A stretch of DNA of 35,167 bases from Streptococcus pseudopneumoniae (GCF_001074825.1 NZ_JUPG01000200.1:1-35167), one strand, 5' to 3'; numbered from the stretch's first letter, positions 9,262 through 17,113 are shown. Notes: generated by a model from the sequence alone, not told the origin. A program made the numbers and translations.

Positions 9262-9297
9262 CATTTTTATGAGAAACGTGCTAAGTGCTAGAAATTA

Positions 9298-9306
9298 TGG
9301 TAGAAT
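9298..9306 (+). promoter_or_regulatory. Extended -10 promoter of the yutD-rlmN operon
   Basis: TGG followed by TAGAAT (9301-9306), with no clear -35. It lies 33 bases before the yutD start. Confidence 0.5.
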
Positions 9307-9339
9307 AAAGTATTAAGTAATCGTGAAAAAAGGATATCT

Positions 9340-9870
9340 ATGCGAAAAGAAATTGCACCTGAATTATACAACTATAACAAGTTTCCTGGTCCTGAGTTCC
9401 ATTTACACGGGGACAAGGTTGAAACGGAAGGGATAGCTTTTTCCTTGGTGGAAAATATCAAGGATGCCTTTGATGTGACGGCTTTTAATCAGCGTTTTTC
9501 AGAAGTCTTAACCAAGTTTGATTATATCGTGGGAGATTGGAGCAATGAACAGCTTCGCCTACGAGGTTTTTACAAGGATGACCGAACAGAAGAAAAACTT
9601 GAAAAAATCAGTCGTTTACAAGACTACCTTTTAGAGTATTGTAGTTATGGTTGTGCCTATTTTGTCTTAGAAAATGAAGCCCCTAAGCGAGCATCATTTG
9701 ACAAGAAAATGCGTAAGAAGGAAGAAGAATCGCCTTCTAGAAAAGGAAAGAAGCCGATTCAAACCAAACGAAAACCGAATGCAGATAAGAAAAATAGACG
9801 TCGTCAGAAAGACCAGCATTCTCAGAAAGAGGACAAGGGGCAACGTCATTTTGTCATTCGTCAGAAGTGA
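9340..9870 (+). CDS. yutD: YutD-family protein (DUF1027)
   Basis: Protein of 176 residues with an N-terminal YutD-like domain at about 1-115 (ELYNYNKFPGPEFHLHG, FDYIVGDWSNEQLRLRGFY, a segment ending DYLLEYCSYGCAYFVLEN) and a striking basic tail at about 120-176, rich in Lys, Arg, Gln and Ser (KKMRKKEEES, KKNRRRQKDQ). The domain's biochemical role is unknown. The basic tail suggests RNA or ribosome binding, which would suit its place directly ahead of rlmN, 20 bases downstream. AAGGA precedes the ATG. The tail looks genuine: the frame is continuous and ends just before the rlmN Shine-Dalgarno. The family call is fairly sure; the function is not known. Confidence 0.8.
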   Translation: MRKEIAPELYNYNKFPGPEFHLHGDKVETEGIAFSLVENIKDAFDVTAFNQRFSEVLTKFDYIVGDWSNEQLRLRGFYKDDRTEEKLEKISRLQDYLLEYCSYGCAYFVLENEAPKRASFDKKMRKKEEESPSRKGKKPIQTKRKPNADKKNRRRQKDQHSQKEDKGQRHFVIRQK

Positions 9871-9890
9871 GTAGAGAATAAGGAGAAGAA

Positions 9891-10976
9891 ATGAAACCGT
9901 CAATTTATAGTTTAACACGTCAAACCATGCAGGAATGGGTATTGGAGCAGGGAGAAAAGAAATTCCGTGCAGACCAAATTTGGGAATGGCTTTACCGTAA
10001 ACGTGTCCAGTCATTTGAAGAAATGACCAATCTTTCCAAGGATTTGATTGCTAAGCTTAATGACCAATTTGTGGTTAATCCCTTGAAACAGCGTATCGTG
10101 CAAGAGTCTGCCGATGGTACTGTCAAGTATCTTTTTGAATTGCCTGATGGCATGCTAATTGAGACAGTACTCATGCGTCAACACTATGGTTTGTCAGTTT
10201 GTGTGACCACTCAGGTCGGCTGTAATATCGGTTGTACCTTCTGTGCCTCTGGTTTGATTAAGAAGCAACGTGACCTCAATAACGGTGAAATCGTAGCGCA
10301 AATCATGCTGGTTCAGAAATACTTTGATGAGCGTGGTCAGGACGAACGCGTCAGCCATATCGTTGTCATGGGGATTGGTGAACCATTTGATAACTACAAC
10401 AATGTCTTAAATTTCGTTCGTACTATCAATGATGACAAGGGAATGGCCATCGGTGCTCGTCATATTACGGTTTCAACCTCAGGTTTGGCCCATAAAATTC
10501 GTGATTTTGCTAATGAAGGTGTTCAGGTCAATCTTGCCGTTTCTCTTCACGCACCTAACAATGAGTTGCGTTCAAGCATCATGAAGATTAACCGTGCCTT
10601 CCCGATTGAAAAACTTTTTGCTGCTATTGAGTACTACATCGAAACAACCAATCGTCGTGTGACCTTTGAGTATATCATGCTCAATGAAGTCAACGACGGT
10701 GTAGAACAAGCCTTGGAATTGGCTGAATTGCTCAAGAACATCAAGAAATTGTCTTATGTAAACTTGATTCCTTATAACCCAGTTAGTGAGCATGACCAAT
10801 ATAGCCGTAGTCCCAAAGAGCGCGTCCTGGCCTTCTATGATACGCTTAAGAAAAAAGGGGTTAACTGTGTTGTTCGTCAAGAGCACGGAACAGATATTGA
10901 TGCAGCTTGTGGACAATTGCGTTCCAATACAATGAAACGTGACCGCCAGAAAGCAGTCGCAGCAGTCAATCCTTAA
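9891..10976 (+). CDS. rlmN: 23S rRNA (adenine2503-C2)-methyltransferase, radical SAM
   Basis: Radical-SAM enzyme of 361 residues that methylates C2 of A2503 in 23S rRNA, and A37 in some tRNAs, in the peptidyl-transferase region. The CX3CX2C iron-sulfur motif is CNIGCTFC with Cys111, Cys115 and Cys118. Other family marks are [27 protein letters not shown] and [21 protein letters not shown]. The second catalytic cysteine, which carries the methyl intermediate, is Cys340 ([10 protein letters not shown]). AAGGAGAAG precedes the ATG. It is second in the operon, and its stop overlaps the next start by one base. The 361-residue length is normal, and Cfr-type resistance enzymes are not favoured given the housekeeping context. 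Confidence 0.95.
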   Translation: MKPSIYSLTRQTMQEWVLEQGEKKFRADQIWEWLYRKRVQSFEEMTNLSKDLIAKLNDQFVVNPLKQRIVQESADGTVKYLFELPDGMLIETVLMRQHYGLSVCVTTQVGCNIGCTFCASGLIKKQRDLNNGEIVAQIMLVQKYFDERGQDERVSHIVVMGIGEPFDNYNNVLNFVRTINDDKGMAIGARHITVSTSGLAHKIRDFANEGVQVNLAVSLHAPNNELRSSIMKINRAFPIEKLFAAIEYYIETTNRRVTFEYIMLNEVNDGVEQALELAELLKNIKKLSYVNLIPYNPVSEHDQYSRSPKERVLAFYDTLKKKGVNCVVRQEHGTDIDAACGQLRSNTMKRDRQKAVAAVNP

Positions 10977-11458
10977 TGATGAAGAAGACTTATAATCATG
11001 TTTTGGTCTGGGGAGTCATTTTCTATAGCATTTGCATTGTCTATTTTTGCTTTACTCCTCAAGAACATTCTCCTGTGGGGGTGGAAACTCCAGGTATTCA
11101 GCATCTTGGACGCCTGGTTTTTCTTTTGACTCCTTTCAATTCTCTCTGGAAACTGGGTGAAGTGAGTGAGATAGGACAATTATGTTGGCTTTTTCTACAA
11201 AATATCCTCAATGTCTTCTTGCTTTTTCCTCTGATTTTCCAACTCCTTTATCTCCTTCCAAACTTGCGGAAAACAAAAAAGGTCCTTCTTTTTAGTTTTC
11301 TAGTGAGTCTTGGAATCGAGTGTACGCAGTTAGTCTTAGATTTTTTCTTTGATTTCAATCGCGTCTTTGAGATTGATGATTTGTGGACCAATACCTTGGG
11401 TGGCTATTTGGCTTGGCTCCTCTATAAACAATTACATAAAAACAAGATAAGGAATTAA
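10976..11458 (+). CDS. VanZ-like family membrane protein
   Basis: Small membrane protein of 160 residues with about four hydrophobic segments: near 8-25, 65-90, 100-120 and 138-152. Family marks are YFCFTPQEHS after helix 1, NILNVFLLFPLIF, and the signature SLGIECTQLVLDFFFDFNRVFEIDDLWTNTLGGYLAWLL (quoted in parts: IECTQL, DDLWTNTLGG). VanZ itself raises teicoplanin resistance in enterococci by an unclear route, but most chromosomal members have no known function and should not be read as resistance genes. The start is coupled to rlmN (TAATG overlap), with a second ATG three bases on and no separate Shine-Dalgarno. It runs one base into the spacing before the ABC-F gene. Confidence 0.82.
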   Translation: MMKKTYNHVLVWGVIFYSICIVYFCFTPQEHSPVGVETPGIQHLGRLVFLLTPFNSLWKLGEVSEIGQLCWLFLQNILNVFLLFPLIFQLLYLLPNLRKTKKVLLFSFLVSLGIECTQLVLDFFFDFNRVFEIDDLWTNTLGGYLAWLLYKQLHKNKIRN

Positions 11459-11459
11459 A

Positions 11460-13001
11460 ATGAGTATTTTAGAAGTTAAAAATCTGAGTCACGGTTTTGG
11501 TGACCGTGCAATTTTTGAAGATGTGTCCTTCCGTCTCCTCAAGGGAGAACATATCGGTCTAGTCGGTGCCAATGGTGAAGGGAAATCAACCTTTATGAGT
11601 ATTGTGACTGGTAAGATGTTGCCAGATGAAGGAAAGGTAGAGTGGTCTAAATATGTGACTGCTGGCTATCTGGACCAACACTCAGTCCTTGCTGAAGGCC
11701 AATCTGTTCGTGATGTTCTCCGTACAGCCTTTGATGAGCTATTCAAAGCTGAAGCCCGTATCAATGACCTCTATATGGAAATGGCTGAAGACGGAGCGGA
11801 TGTTGATGCTCTCATGGAAGAAGTTGGCGAACTCCAAGACCGTCTGGAGAGTCGTGATTTCTATACCTTAGATGCTAAGATTGATGAAGTGGCGCGTGCC
11901 CTTGGTGTCATGGACTTTGGCATGGATACGGATGTAACTTCTTTGTCAGGTGGGCAAAGAACCAAGGTTCTTTTGGCTAAGCTTCTCCTTGAAAAGCCCG
12001 ATATCTTGCTTTTGGACGAGCCGACCAACTACTTGGATGCTGAGCATATTGACTGGCTCAAGCGCTATCTCCAAAACTATGAGAATGCCTTTGTTCTGAT
12101 TTCACATGATATTCCTTTCCTCAATGATGTTATCAATATCGTCTATCATGTGGAAAATCAACAGCTGACGCGTTACTCTGGTGACTACTATCAGTTCCAA
12201 GAAGTTTATGCTATGAAGAAATCTCAGTTGGAGGCTGCTTACGAACGTCAGCAAAAAGAAATTGCGGACCTCAAGGACTTCGTGGCTCGAAACAAAGCGC
12301 GTGTTGCAACCAGAAATATGGCCATGTCTCGTCAGAAGAAACTCGACAAGATGGATATTATCGAACTGCAAAGTGAGAAACCAAAACCATCCTTTGATTT
12401 TAAACCAGCTCGTACACCTGGGCGCTTTATCTTCCAAGCTAAGGATTTGCAGATTGGCTATGATCGTCCTCTGACTAAGCCTTTAAATCTTACCTTTGAA
12501 CGCAATCAAAAGGTTGCCATTATCGGGGCAAATGGTATCGGAAAAACAACTCTCTTGAAGTCTCTCTTGGGCATTATCCCACCTATTGCTGGGGAAGTTG
12601 AACGCGGTGACTACCTAGAACTTGGCTACTTTGAGCAGGAAGTAGAAGGAGGAAATCGTCAAACACCACTAGAGGCTGTCTGGAATGCCTTTCCTGCACT
12701 TAACCAAGCAGAAGTTCGTGCAGCCCTTGCCCGTTGTGGTTTGACAACCAAGCATATTGAAAGCCAAATTCAGGTCTTGTCAGGTGGGGAACAAGCCAAG
12801 GTTCGTTTCTGTCTCTTGATGAATCGTGAAAACAACGTTTTAGTGCTGGACGAGCCGACTAACCACCTGGATGTGGATGCCAAGGATGAACTCAAACGCG
12901 CTCTTAAAGAATACAAGGGGTCTATTCTTATGGTCTGCCACGAACCAGACTTTTATGAAGGTTGGATGGACCAAATCTGGGATTTTAACAAGCTAACTTA
13001 A
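11460..13001 (+). CDS. ABC-F family ATPase, ribosome-associated type
   Basis: Protein of 513 residues with two ABC ATPase domains and no membrane segment, so not a transporter. Domain 1 has Walker A GANGEGKS (36-43), signature LSGGQ and Walker B ILLLDEPTNYLD. Domain 2 has GANGIGKT (about 355-362), LSGGEQAKVRFCLL and VLVLDEPTNHLD. Between them is a charged linker of about 70 residues with SQLEAAYERQQKEIADLKDF and ARVATRNMAMSRQKKLDKM, the P-site tRNA interaction motif of ABC-F translation factors. It most resembles the YkpA/YbiT branch, which acts on stalled or slow ribosomes. There is no sign of an antibiotic-protection subtype. It closes the yutD-rlmN-vanZ-like operon. Confidence 0.88.
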   Translation: MSILEVKNLSHGFGDRAIFEDVSFRLLKGEHIGLVGANGEGKSTFMSIVTGKMLPDEGKVEWSKYVTAGYLDQHSVLAEGQSVRDVLRTAFDELFKAEARINDLYMEMAEDGADVDALMEEVGELQDRLESRDFYTLDAKIDEVARALGVMDFGMDTDVTSLSGGQRTKVLLAKLLLEKPDILLLDEPTNYLDAEHIDWLKRYLQNYENAFVLISHDIPFLNDVINIVYHVENQQLTRYSGDYYQFQEVYAMKKSQLEAAYERQQKEIADLKDFVARNKARVATRNMAMSRQKKLDKMDIIELQSEKPKPSFDFKPARTPGRFIFQAKDLQIGYDRPLTKPLNLTFERNQKVAIIGANGIGKTTLLKSLLGIIPPIAGEVERGDYLELGYFEQEVEGGNRQTPLEAVWNAFPALNQAEVRAALARCGLTTKHIESQIQVLSGGEQAKVRFCLLMNRENNVLVLDEPTNHLDVDAKDELKRALKEYKGSILMVCHEPDFYEGWMDQIWDFNKLT

Positions 13002-13015
13002 AATGAATATAAAAG

Positions 13016-13049
13016 AAATACAGTACCGAATGTGGGTACTGTATTTTTT
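13016..13049 (+). terminator. Terminator after the ABC-F gene
   Basis: AAATACAGTACC (13016-13027) pairs perfectly with GGTACTGTATTT (13035-13046), and the T-run continues to 13049. Confidence 0.93.
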
Positions 13050-13065
13050 AGATTTTTAAGATTTA

Positions 13066-13214
13066 ATACTCTTCGAAAATCTCTTCAAACCGCGTCAACG
13101 TCGCCTTACCTTATGTATAGTTACTGACTTCGTCAGTTCTATCCACAACCTCAAAGCAGTGCTTTGAGCAGCCTGCAGCTAGTTTCCTAGTTTGCTCTTT
13201 GATTTTCATTGAGT
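13066..13214 (+). repeat. BOX element (A-B-C) overlapping the 3' end of slrA
   Basis: boxA begins ATACTCTTCGAAAATCTC at 13066. One boxB follows, with ACTGACTTCGTCAGT and the CAAAGCAGTGCTTTG hairpin. boxC ends GATTTTCATTGAGT at 13214. The boxC arm lies inside the slrA reading frame and supplies its last codons and its stop at 13187. Confidence 0.93.
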
Positions 13215-14011
13215 TTAAAATCGTAGTCTTTCACCACTTCGATGCTATCGATAGTAATAGCAGTAGTTGGCTTGTCTTTTTCATCTTTTTCGGCTTTAGC
13301 AATCTTATCTACAACATCCATACCGTCAATCACTTGGCCAAAGACTGGGTGTTTGCCATCTAGACTAGGATTTCCACCTTCTTTGTAGGCTTCGATGATT
13401 TTCTTTGGATACTTGCTTGTAGGGAGTTTAGCAGAGGTATCTGTAGAGTTTTGATTGATGAAGAACTGGCTACCATTGGTGTTTGGTTGACCAGTATTAG
13501 CCATCGCAAGTGCACCACGGATGTTATAGAGATAAGGAGTGATCTCGTTTTTGAAACCAGTTCCCTTGTCTTTTGTCTTATCCTTGTCATGCCAGATAGA
13601 CTGACCACCTGTACCGTCTCCCTTTGGATCTCCAGTTTGGACCATAAAGCCATCGATGACACGGTGGAAGGTAATGCCGTTATAGTAGCCTTCTTTGGCA
13701 TGAGTGAGGAAGTTTTCAACTGCTAGAGGAGCGAGTTTAGGAAAGAGTTTAATGCGGATATTGCCTTGACTTGTGTGGAGAATCACTTCAGCCTCGTCTT
13801 CAGCAACTTCCTTAGAAAGTTGAGGGAAATTGGCATTCTCATTTGTTAAAGCATCGTTTAAGTCCTTGGCTGATTGGGCTGCTGCTTTAGAACTTTCTTC
13901 GGCAGCAAGACTGGAATCCACATAGTCATCGCCACGCAGACTACGTTGGATGCTGCTACATCCAGCTAGGGCTACAGTGGATAGTAAAAGAAGGGTTGCT
14001 AGTTTTTTCAT
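13187..14011 (-). CDS. slrA: Cyclophilin-type peptidyl-prolyl isomerase lipoprotein (SlrA), C-terminus from a BOX repeat
   Basis: Surface lipoprotein of 274 residues catalysing proline cis/trans isomerisation in exported proteins; in pneumococcus SlrA contributes to colonisation. Seen: a lipoprotein signal [18 protein letters not shown] with lipobox Cys18, an Ala/Ser-rich linker to about residue 60, and a cyclophilin domain with [28 protein letters not shown] and GSQFFIN. After KDYDFK the last eight residues (LNENQRAN) and the TAG are encoded by the boxC arm of the BOX at 13066-13214. Pneumococcal SlrA, from memory, is 267 residues, so the repeat appears to have replaced the native end with a slightly longer one. 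The start has AGAGGAA upstream. The gene is monocistronic with its own promoter. Confidence 0.93.
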   Translation of the reverse strand: MKKLATLLLLSTVALAGCSSIQRSLRGDDYVDSSLAAEESSKAAAQSAKDLNDALTNENANFPQLSKEVAEDEAEVILHTSQGNIRIKLFPKLAPLAVENFLTHAKEGYYNGITFHRVIDGFMVQTGDPKGDGTGGQSIWHDKDKTKDKGTGFKNEITPYLYNIRGALAMANTGQPNTNGSQFFINQNSTDTSAKLPTSKYPKKIIEAYKEGGNPSLDGKHPVFGQVIDGMDVVDKIAKAEKDEKDKPTTAITIDSIEVVKDYDFKLNENQRAN

Positions 14012-14040
14012 TCTGTTCCTCTCAAAAATTCATTTCTACC

Positions 14041-14069
14041 ATTGTACCCTAAAAGGAAGTGGATTTCAA
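14041..14069 (-). promoter_or_regulatory. Promoter of slrA
   Basis: On the minus strand, TTGAAA (14069-14064) and TACAAT (14046-14041) have 17-base spacing. Confidence 0.75.
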
Positions 14070-14119
14070 ATATTAGTGACAAGACAGTTTTAGAGAAAAT
14101 CAACCCCAAAGTCACTTGA

Positions 14120-14653
14120 TTAGAGATTCTTCTTTGGATGACGGTCGATAATTTCCTGGTACTGTTCTAGTATCTGCTCCCCATTTGGAGTCAATTTATA
14201 ACCACGAATTGCAAAGTGACTTGCTAATTCTTCTTCTGAAAAGTTGACATGAAGGGCCTGGTCCAGATCTGCAGCCTTCATCTTAGAAAGTCCTGTAATT
14301 CCCTTGCTTTTCAAAATATTCTTTTTCATTGTAGCATTCAGATGGTCGAGTGAATCAAAAGCTGTTTCAATGACAGCATAACCTTTTTCTACCAGAGTTT
14401 TTAGGTTTTTAGGGGCATCAATGCCATAAGTGTACTCGAAGTATTTAGGAAACCAGGTTTCGGTGGTAAAAGTGCCAAACTGGATTCTCCATAGTAAAAT
14501 GATATCTCCTGCTAGTAAATCATCTGTTAATAATTCCATATTTCGTTTGGGAACGGGCTTGGAATTTAGGAGCTAAGTATCCAGATCTCGTTCAGGAGAG
14601 ATGAAGGATTTGACTCGGTGGTCTTTATAAAACGTTTCTAAAATAGTTTTCAT
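14120..14653 (-). pseudogene. Unrecognised gene split by an in-frame TAG
   Basis: An ATG at 14653 opens a frame reading MKTILETFYKDHRVKSFI and SPERDLDT, then hits TAG at 14575-14573. The same frame continues past it without any shift (LLNSKPVPKRN) into the 139-residue frame that starts at an ATG at 14539 and ends at 14120. That internal ATG has no Shine-Dalgarno, whereas the upstream ATG has a weak one (AAAGAGA) and a promoter at 14682-14709. I read this as one gene of about 177 codons with a nonsense codon at position 27. The 139-residue part includes LLWRIQFGTFTTETWFPKYFEYTYG, quoted here as LLWRIQFGTF and WFPKYFEYTYG, and YKLTPNGEQILEQYQEIIDR. I do not recognise the family. A sequencing error or a functional internal start are the alternatives. 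Confidence 0.7.
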
Positions 14654-14681
14654 GACATTCTCTTTCTGATTTTTCTTTAAA

Positions 14682-14709
14682 ATTATAGTAAATTTCTAAA
14701 TGGTTTAAA
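14682..14709 (-). promoter_or_regulatory. Probable promoter of the split gene
   Basis: On the minus strand, TATAAT at 14687-14682 and TTTAAA at 14709-14704 are 16 bases apart. It faces away from the rpsP promoter. Confidence 0.5.
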
Positions 14710-14736
14710 AATTTTATAGTCTGTCAAGTTTTTTTC

Positions 14737-14764
14737 TTGACACCTGCCAGAAATCTGCTATAAT
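14737..14764 (+). promoter_or_regulatory. Promoter of rpsP-khpA
   Basis: A consensus TTGACA (14737-14742) and TATAAT (14759-14764), 16 bases apart, with extended -10 TGC at 14756-14758. This is a very strong promoter, as expected for a ribosomal protein. Confidence 0.9.
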
Positions 14765-14828
14765 AGAACATGTGCTAAATAGCTCAGCTATTTCACTCAA
14801 ATAAAAAATAAGAAAAGAGACTTTAAAA

Positions 14829-15101
14829 ATGGCAGTTAAAATCCGTTTAACTCGTATGGGTTCTAAGAAAAAACCTTTCTACCGTATCAACGTAGCAGAT
14901 TCACGTTCACCACGTGACGGACGTTTCATCGAAACAGTTGGAACTTACAACCCACTTGTTGCTGAAAACCAAGTAACTTTGAAAGAAGACCGCGTTCTTG
15001 CATGGTTGGCTGATGGAGCTCAACCTTCAGATACAGTACGTAACATCCTTTCAAAAGAAGGTGTATTGAAAAAATTCCACGATTCTAAATTCTCAAAATA
15101 A
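14829..15101 (+). CDS. rpsP: 30S ribosomal protein S16
   Basis: Small-subunit protein of 90 residues that binds 16S rRNA and helps early 30S assembly. The sequence is typical throughout ([38 protein letters not shown]). It is co-transcribed with khpA, 19 bases downstream, from the consensus promoter at 14737-14764. Codon use is strongly biased. In many Firmicutes the rpsP operon runs on into rimM and trmD. Here those genes lie about 3 kb away, with a terminator after khpA and several unrelated genes between. Confidence 0.97.
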   Translation: MAVKIRLTRMGSKKKPFYRINVADSRSPRDGRFIETVGTYNPLVAENQVTLKEDRVLAWLADGAQPSDTVRNILSKEGVLKKFHDSKFSK

Positions 15102-15120
15102 GTTTAAAGTAGGTTGACAG

Positions 15121-15360
15121 ATGGATACGATTGAAAATCTCATTATTGCGATTGTGAAACCCTTGATTTCACAACCAGATGCCTTAACTATCAAGATTGA
15201 AGATACACCAGAATTTTTGGAATATCATTTGGATCTTGATCAAAGTGATGTGGGTCGTGTAATCGGTCGTAAGGGTCGCACTATTTCTGCGATAAGAACG
15301 ATTGTCTACTCTGTCCCAACTGAAGATAAAAAAGTAAGAATCGTTATTGACGAAAAATAA
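15121..15360 (+). CDS. khpA: KH-domain RNA-binding protein KhpA
   Basis: Protein of 79 residues consisting of one type-II KH domain. The nucleic-acid-binding loop is [18 protein letters not shown], with the GxxG form GRKG. In streptococci KhpA pairs with KhpB (EloR/Jag) to bind RNA and affect cell elongation and division; the KhpB gene is not in this window. It sits directly after rpsP, the conserved arrangement, and transcription likely ends at the hairpin 15366-15390. The start is ATG at 15121 with a weak AGGT Shine-Dalgarno. Confidence 0.93.
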   Translation: MDTIENLIIAIVKPLISQPDALTIKIEDTPEFLEYHLDLDQSDVGRVIGRKGRTISAIRTIVYSVPTEDKKVRIVIDEK

Positions 15361-15365
15361 GAAGG

Positions 15366-15390
15366 GCGGGACGAATGTCTCGCTTTTTTT
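15366..15390 (+). terminator. Terminator of rpsP-khpA
   Basis: GCGGGAC (15366-15372) pairs with GTCTCGC (15377-15383, one wobble) around GAAT, followed by seven Ts to 15390. The ATG at 15375 that opens the next frame lies inside its loop and 3' arm. Confidence 0.88.
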
Positions 15391-15734
15391 GCAAGGAGCA
15401 GGATATAAAGGATTTAACGTTTAGACAATTACAAGACTACCTACTCGAACTTTACCAGCAGTTTCGGACTGAGGGAGGTCTCTTTATGAAGTTAGTGGAG
15501 GAAGTCGGAGAAGTAGCTGAGGTTTTGAATGGCCGTTCTGGTAGAAAAGAGGGAGTTCAGGATTCTAACGAGGAACTAGCAAAAGAACTGGCTGATATCA
15601 TTCACTATATCGTCGCAATAGCAGCTATTAATCATATTGACCTTACCAAGACTATCTTTGAGAAAGATAAAACTGCAGCCATTAAGTACCAACATGAACG
15701 AGATTTGGAAGGATTTTTGAAGGGGGACCTCTAA
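15375..15734 (+). CDS. MazG-like nucleoside triphosphate pyrophosphohydrolase, doubtful start
   Basis: All-alpha NTP pyrophosphohydrolase fold, which cleaves (d)NTPs to monophosphates, often as house-cleaning. Metal-binding acidic motifs are visible as LVEEVGEVAEVLNG and EELAKELADIIHYIVAIA. The frame has an ATG at 15375, giving 119 residues, but that codon lies within the khpA terminator and encodes the odd leader MSRFFCKEQD. A good AAGGAG at 15393-15398 sits six bases ahead of an in-frame ATA at 15405, from which the protein would read IKDLTFRQLQDYLLELYQQF. This suggests that the ancestral start was ATG at 15405, now ATA, leaving translation weak or absent. The family call is good. Whether the gene is expressed is unclear. 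Confidence 0.65.
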   Translation: MSRFFCKEQDIKDLTFRQLQDYLLELYQQFRTEGGLFMKLVEEVGEVAEVLNGRSGRKEGVQDSNEELAKELADIIHYIVAIAAINHIDLTKTIFEKDKTAAIKYQHERDLEGFLKGDL

Positions 15735-15749
15735 GACGATAAGAAATGA

Positions 15750-15932
15750 TTTTTTACTAATAAAGAAGGTATTAGTAAATATAAGAAAGATAAAGCAAGG
15801 AAACTGGCAGTTTATATTATCAAAGTAAGGAATCTCCAAGAGGCAGATAAGTTAGAGCTTGTGAGACAAGAACGAGAAATGCAGATTAGACTCGTAGACT
15901 CCTTTTTACTCAATGAACTAGATAAACGGTGA
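15750..15932 (+). pseudogene. Gene remnant, C-terminal fragment of unknown family
   Basis: An open stretch of about 60 codons with no ATG, GTG or TTG near its beginning and a TGA directly before it (15747-15749). It reads through KKDKARKLAVYIIKVRNLQE and ADKLELVRQEREMQIRLV to FLLNELDKR and the TGA at 15930. Its charged helical composition looks coding. It lies in the 327-base gap between the MazG-like gene and the permease. I take it as the tail of a decayed gene, possibly together with the MazG-like frame. The family was not recognised, and chance openness cannot be ruled out. Confidence 0.4.
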
Positions 15933-15942
15933 AAGTAGGCAT

Positions 15943-15975
15943 AAAAAACCAATCCTAGAAATAGCATCTAGGATT
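15943..15975 (-). terminator. Terminator-like hairpin facing the minus strand
   Basis: AATCCTAGA (15951-15959) pairs perfectly with TCTAGGATT (15967-15975). The only T-run is on the minus strand (complement of the As at 15943-15948). No minus-strand gene lies within the next kilobase upstream of it, so it would act only on antisense transcription, or it is a relic. Confidence 0.5.
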
Positions 15976-15981
15976 CTACTA

Positions 15982-15990
15982 TGCTACAAT
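15982..15990 (+). promoter_or_regulatory. Extended -10 promoter of the DMT permease gene
   Basis: TGC followed by TACAAT (15985-15990). No convincing -35 was seen. It lies 71 bases before the start codon. Confidence 0.5.
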
Positions 15991-16061
15991 TGAAAGATAG
16001 TCTCAAAGAATTCTAGTCAATCAATCTTGAGAATAGCTATTTTTAAAAGGAGTAACAGTCT

Positions 16062-16964
16062 ATGAACGAGAAAACAAAAGCTTACCTAGCAGCCTTATCC
16101 TTTTCAGCAATCATTGGATTTTCTTTTTTATTTACTAAGATTGCTTTAGGCTATGCCAGTCCTCTCACAAACTTAGCGCATCGCTATACAATCGCAGCTT
16201 TAGTAATGGTCGTTCTTCATCAAACCAAACTTATCAAAATGAGTTTAAGTAGAAAAGATATTCTTTCTATTCTTCCTATGAGTCTTTTCTATCCTCTTCT
16301 CTTTTTTATTTTTCAATCCTTTGCTTTACAGTATATATCGTCTTCTGAAGCTGGAATTTTACAGGCTCTTGTCCCGATTTTTACTCTCCTTTTAGCATCG
16401 GCCTTTCTCAAGGAAAAGACAAGCTTGCTTCAAAAGTTCTTTTTATTTTTATCCGTAGCAGGAGTAGTTTTTATCTTCCTTAGTAAAGGAGCTAACTTTG
16501 GTACTGAGACTGCTAGCTTTGGCTTTCTATTGATGTTGGGATCTGTTCTCGCCAATGCAATAAACAATATCCTCAGCAAGGCTAAAGGAGGTCGCTATCG
16601 GGCCATGGATATGACAGCTGTTGTGATATTTGTTGGCTTCGTCACCTTTAATACGCTGAGTCTGACCTCGCACTATCTAGAGGGGAACATATTAGCTTAC
16701 TTTGCGCCGCTTGGACAGGTATCTTATCTGCTTTCAATTCTCTATTTGGGAATTCTAGCATCTATCGTTACTGGTAGTCTCTCGATCTATGCTATTGTTC
16801 GACTTGGAGCATCCACCGTAAGTGTCTTTGGCAATCTTGGAACAGTTTTGACCATTCTAGCTGGAGCTCTTATCCTCCATGAACCAATTTATAGTTACCA
16901 TGTGATCGGAGCCACTCTGATTATTGCTGGAATTTTAGGTATGAATCTGATGAGAAGAAAGTAA
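16062..16964 (+). CDS. EamA/DMT-family permease
   Basis: Membrane protein of 300 residues with ten predicted hydrophobic helices in two EamA repeats. The first repeat covers about residues 7-140 (FSAIIGFSFLFTKIALGYAS, then SSEAGILQALVPIFTLLLAS) and the second about 150-297 (VSVFGNLGTVLTILAGALIL then HEPIYSYHVIGATLIIAGIL). Each repeat ends with the typical E-P or E-K loop after helix 9 or 4 (FLKEKTS, LHEPIY). Members export or import metabolites and amino acids; the substrate cannot be predicted here. AAAAGGAG precedes the ATG. The gene is flanked by its own promoter and a weak terminator, so it is probably monocistronic. Confidence 0.88.
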   Translation: MNEKTKAYLAALSFSAIIGFSFLFTKIALGYASPLTNLAHRYTIAALVMVVLHQTKLIKMSLSRKDILSILPMSLFYPLLFFIFQSFALQYISSSEAGILQALVPIFTLLLASAFLKEKTSLLQKFFLFLSVAGVVFIFLSKGANFGTETASFGFLLMLGSVLANAINNILSKAKGGRYRAMDMTAVVIFVGFVTFNTLSLTSHYLEGNILAYFAPLGQVSYLLSILYLGILASIVTGSLSIYAIVRLGASTVSVFGNLGTVLTILAGALILHEPIYSYHVIGATLIIAGILGMNLMRRK

Positions 16965-16985
16965 AGATTGCTGAGCAGTCTTTTT
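16965..16985 (+). terminator. Short terminator after the DMT permease gene
   Basis: AGATTG (16965-16970) pairs with CAGTCT (16976-16981), including one wobble, then TTTTTC. The stem is short, so strength is moderate. Confidence 0.55.
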
Positions 16986-17113
16986 CTTTATTTAGATTGT
17001 GCAGAAAATTCAAAAATTTTAATGAAATCAAGTTTGGAAAACGATGATTTTAATATAGCATGATAAAATAGATAAAAAGAATAATACTAGTATAAAGAAG
17101 AGAGAGTTTAGAA

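Noticed and set aside
10976..11458. Glycopeptide-resistance gene (VanZ)
   Set aside because: The domain is VanZ-like, but no van cluster genes are present and it sits in a housekeeping operon. Only the family name is justified.
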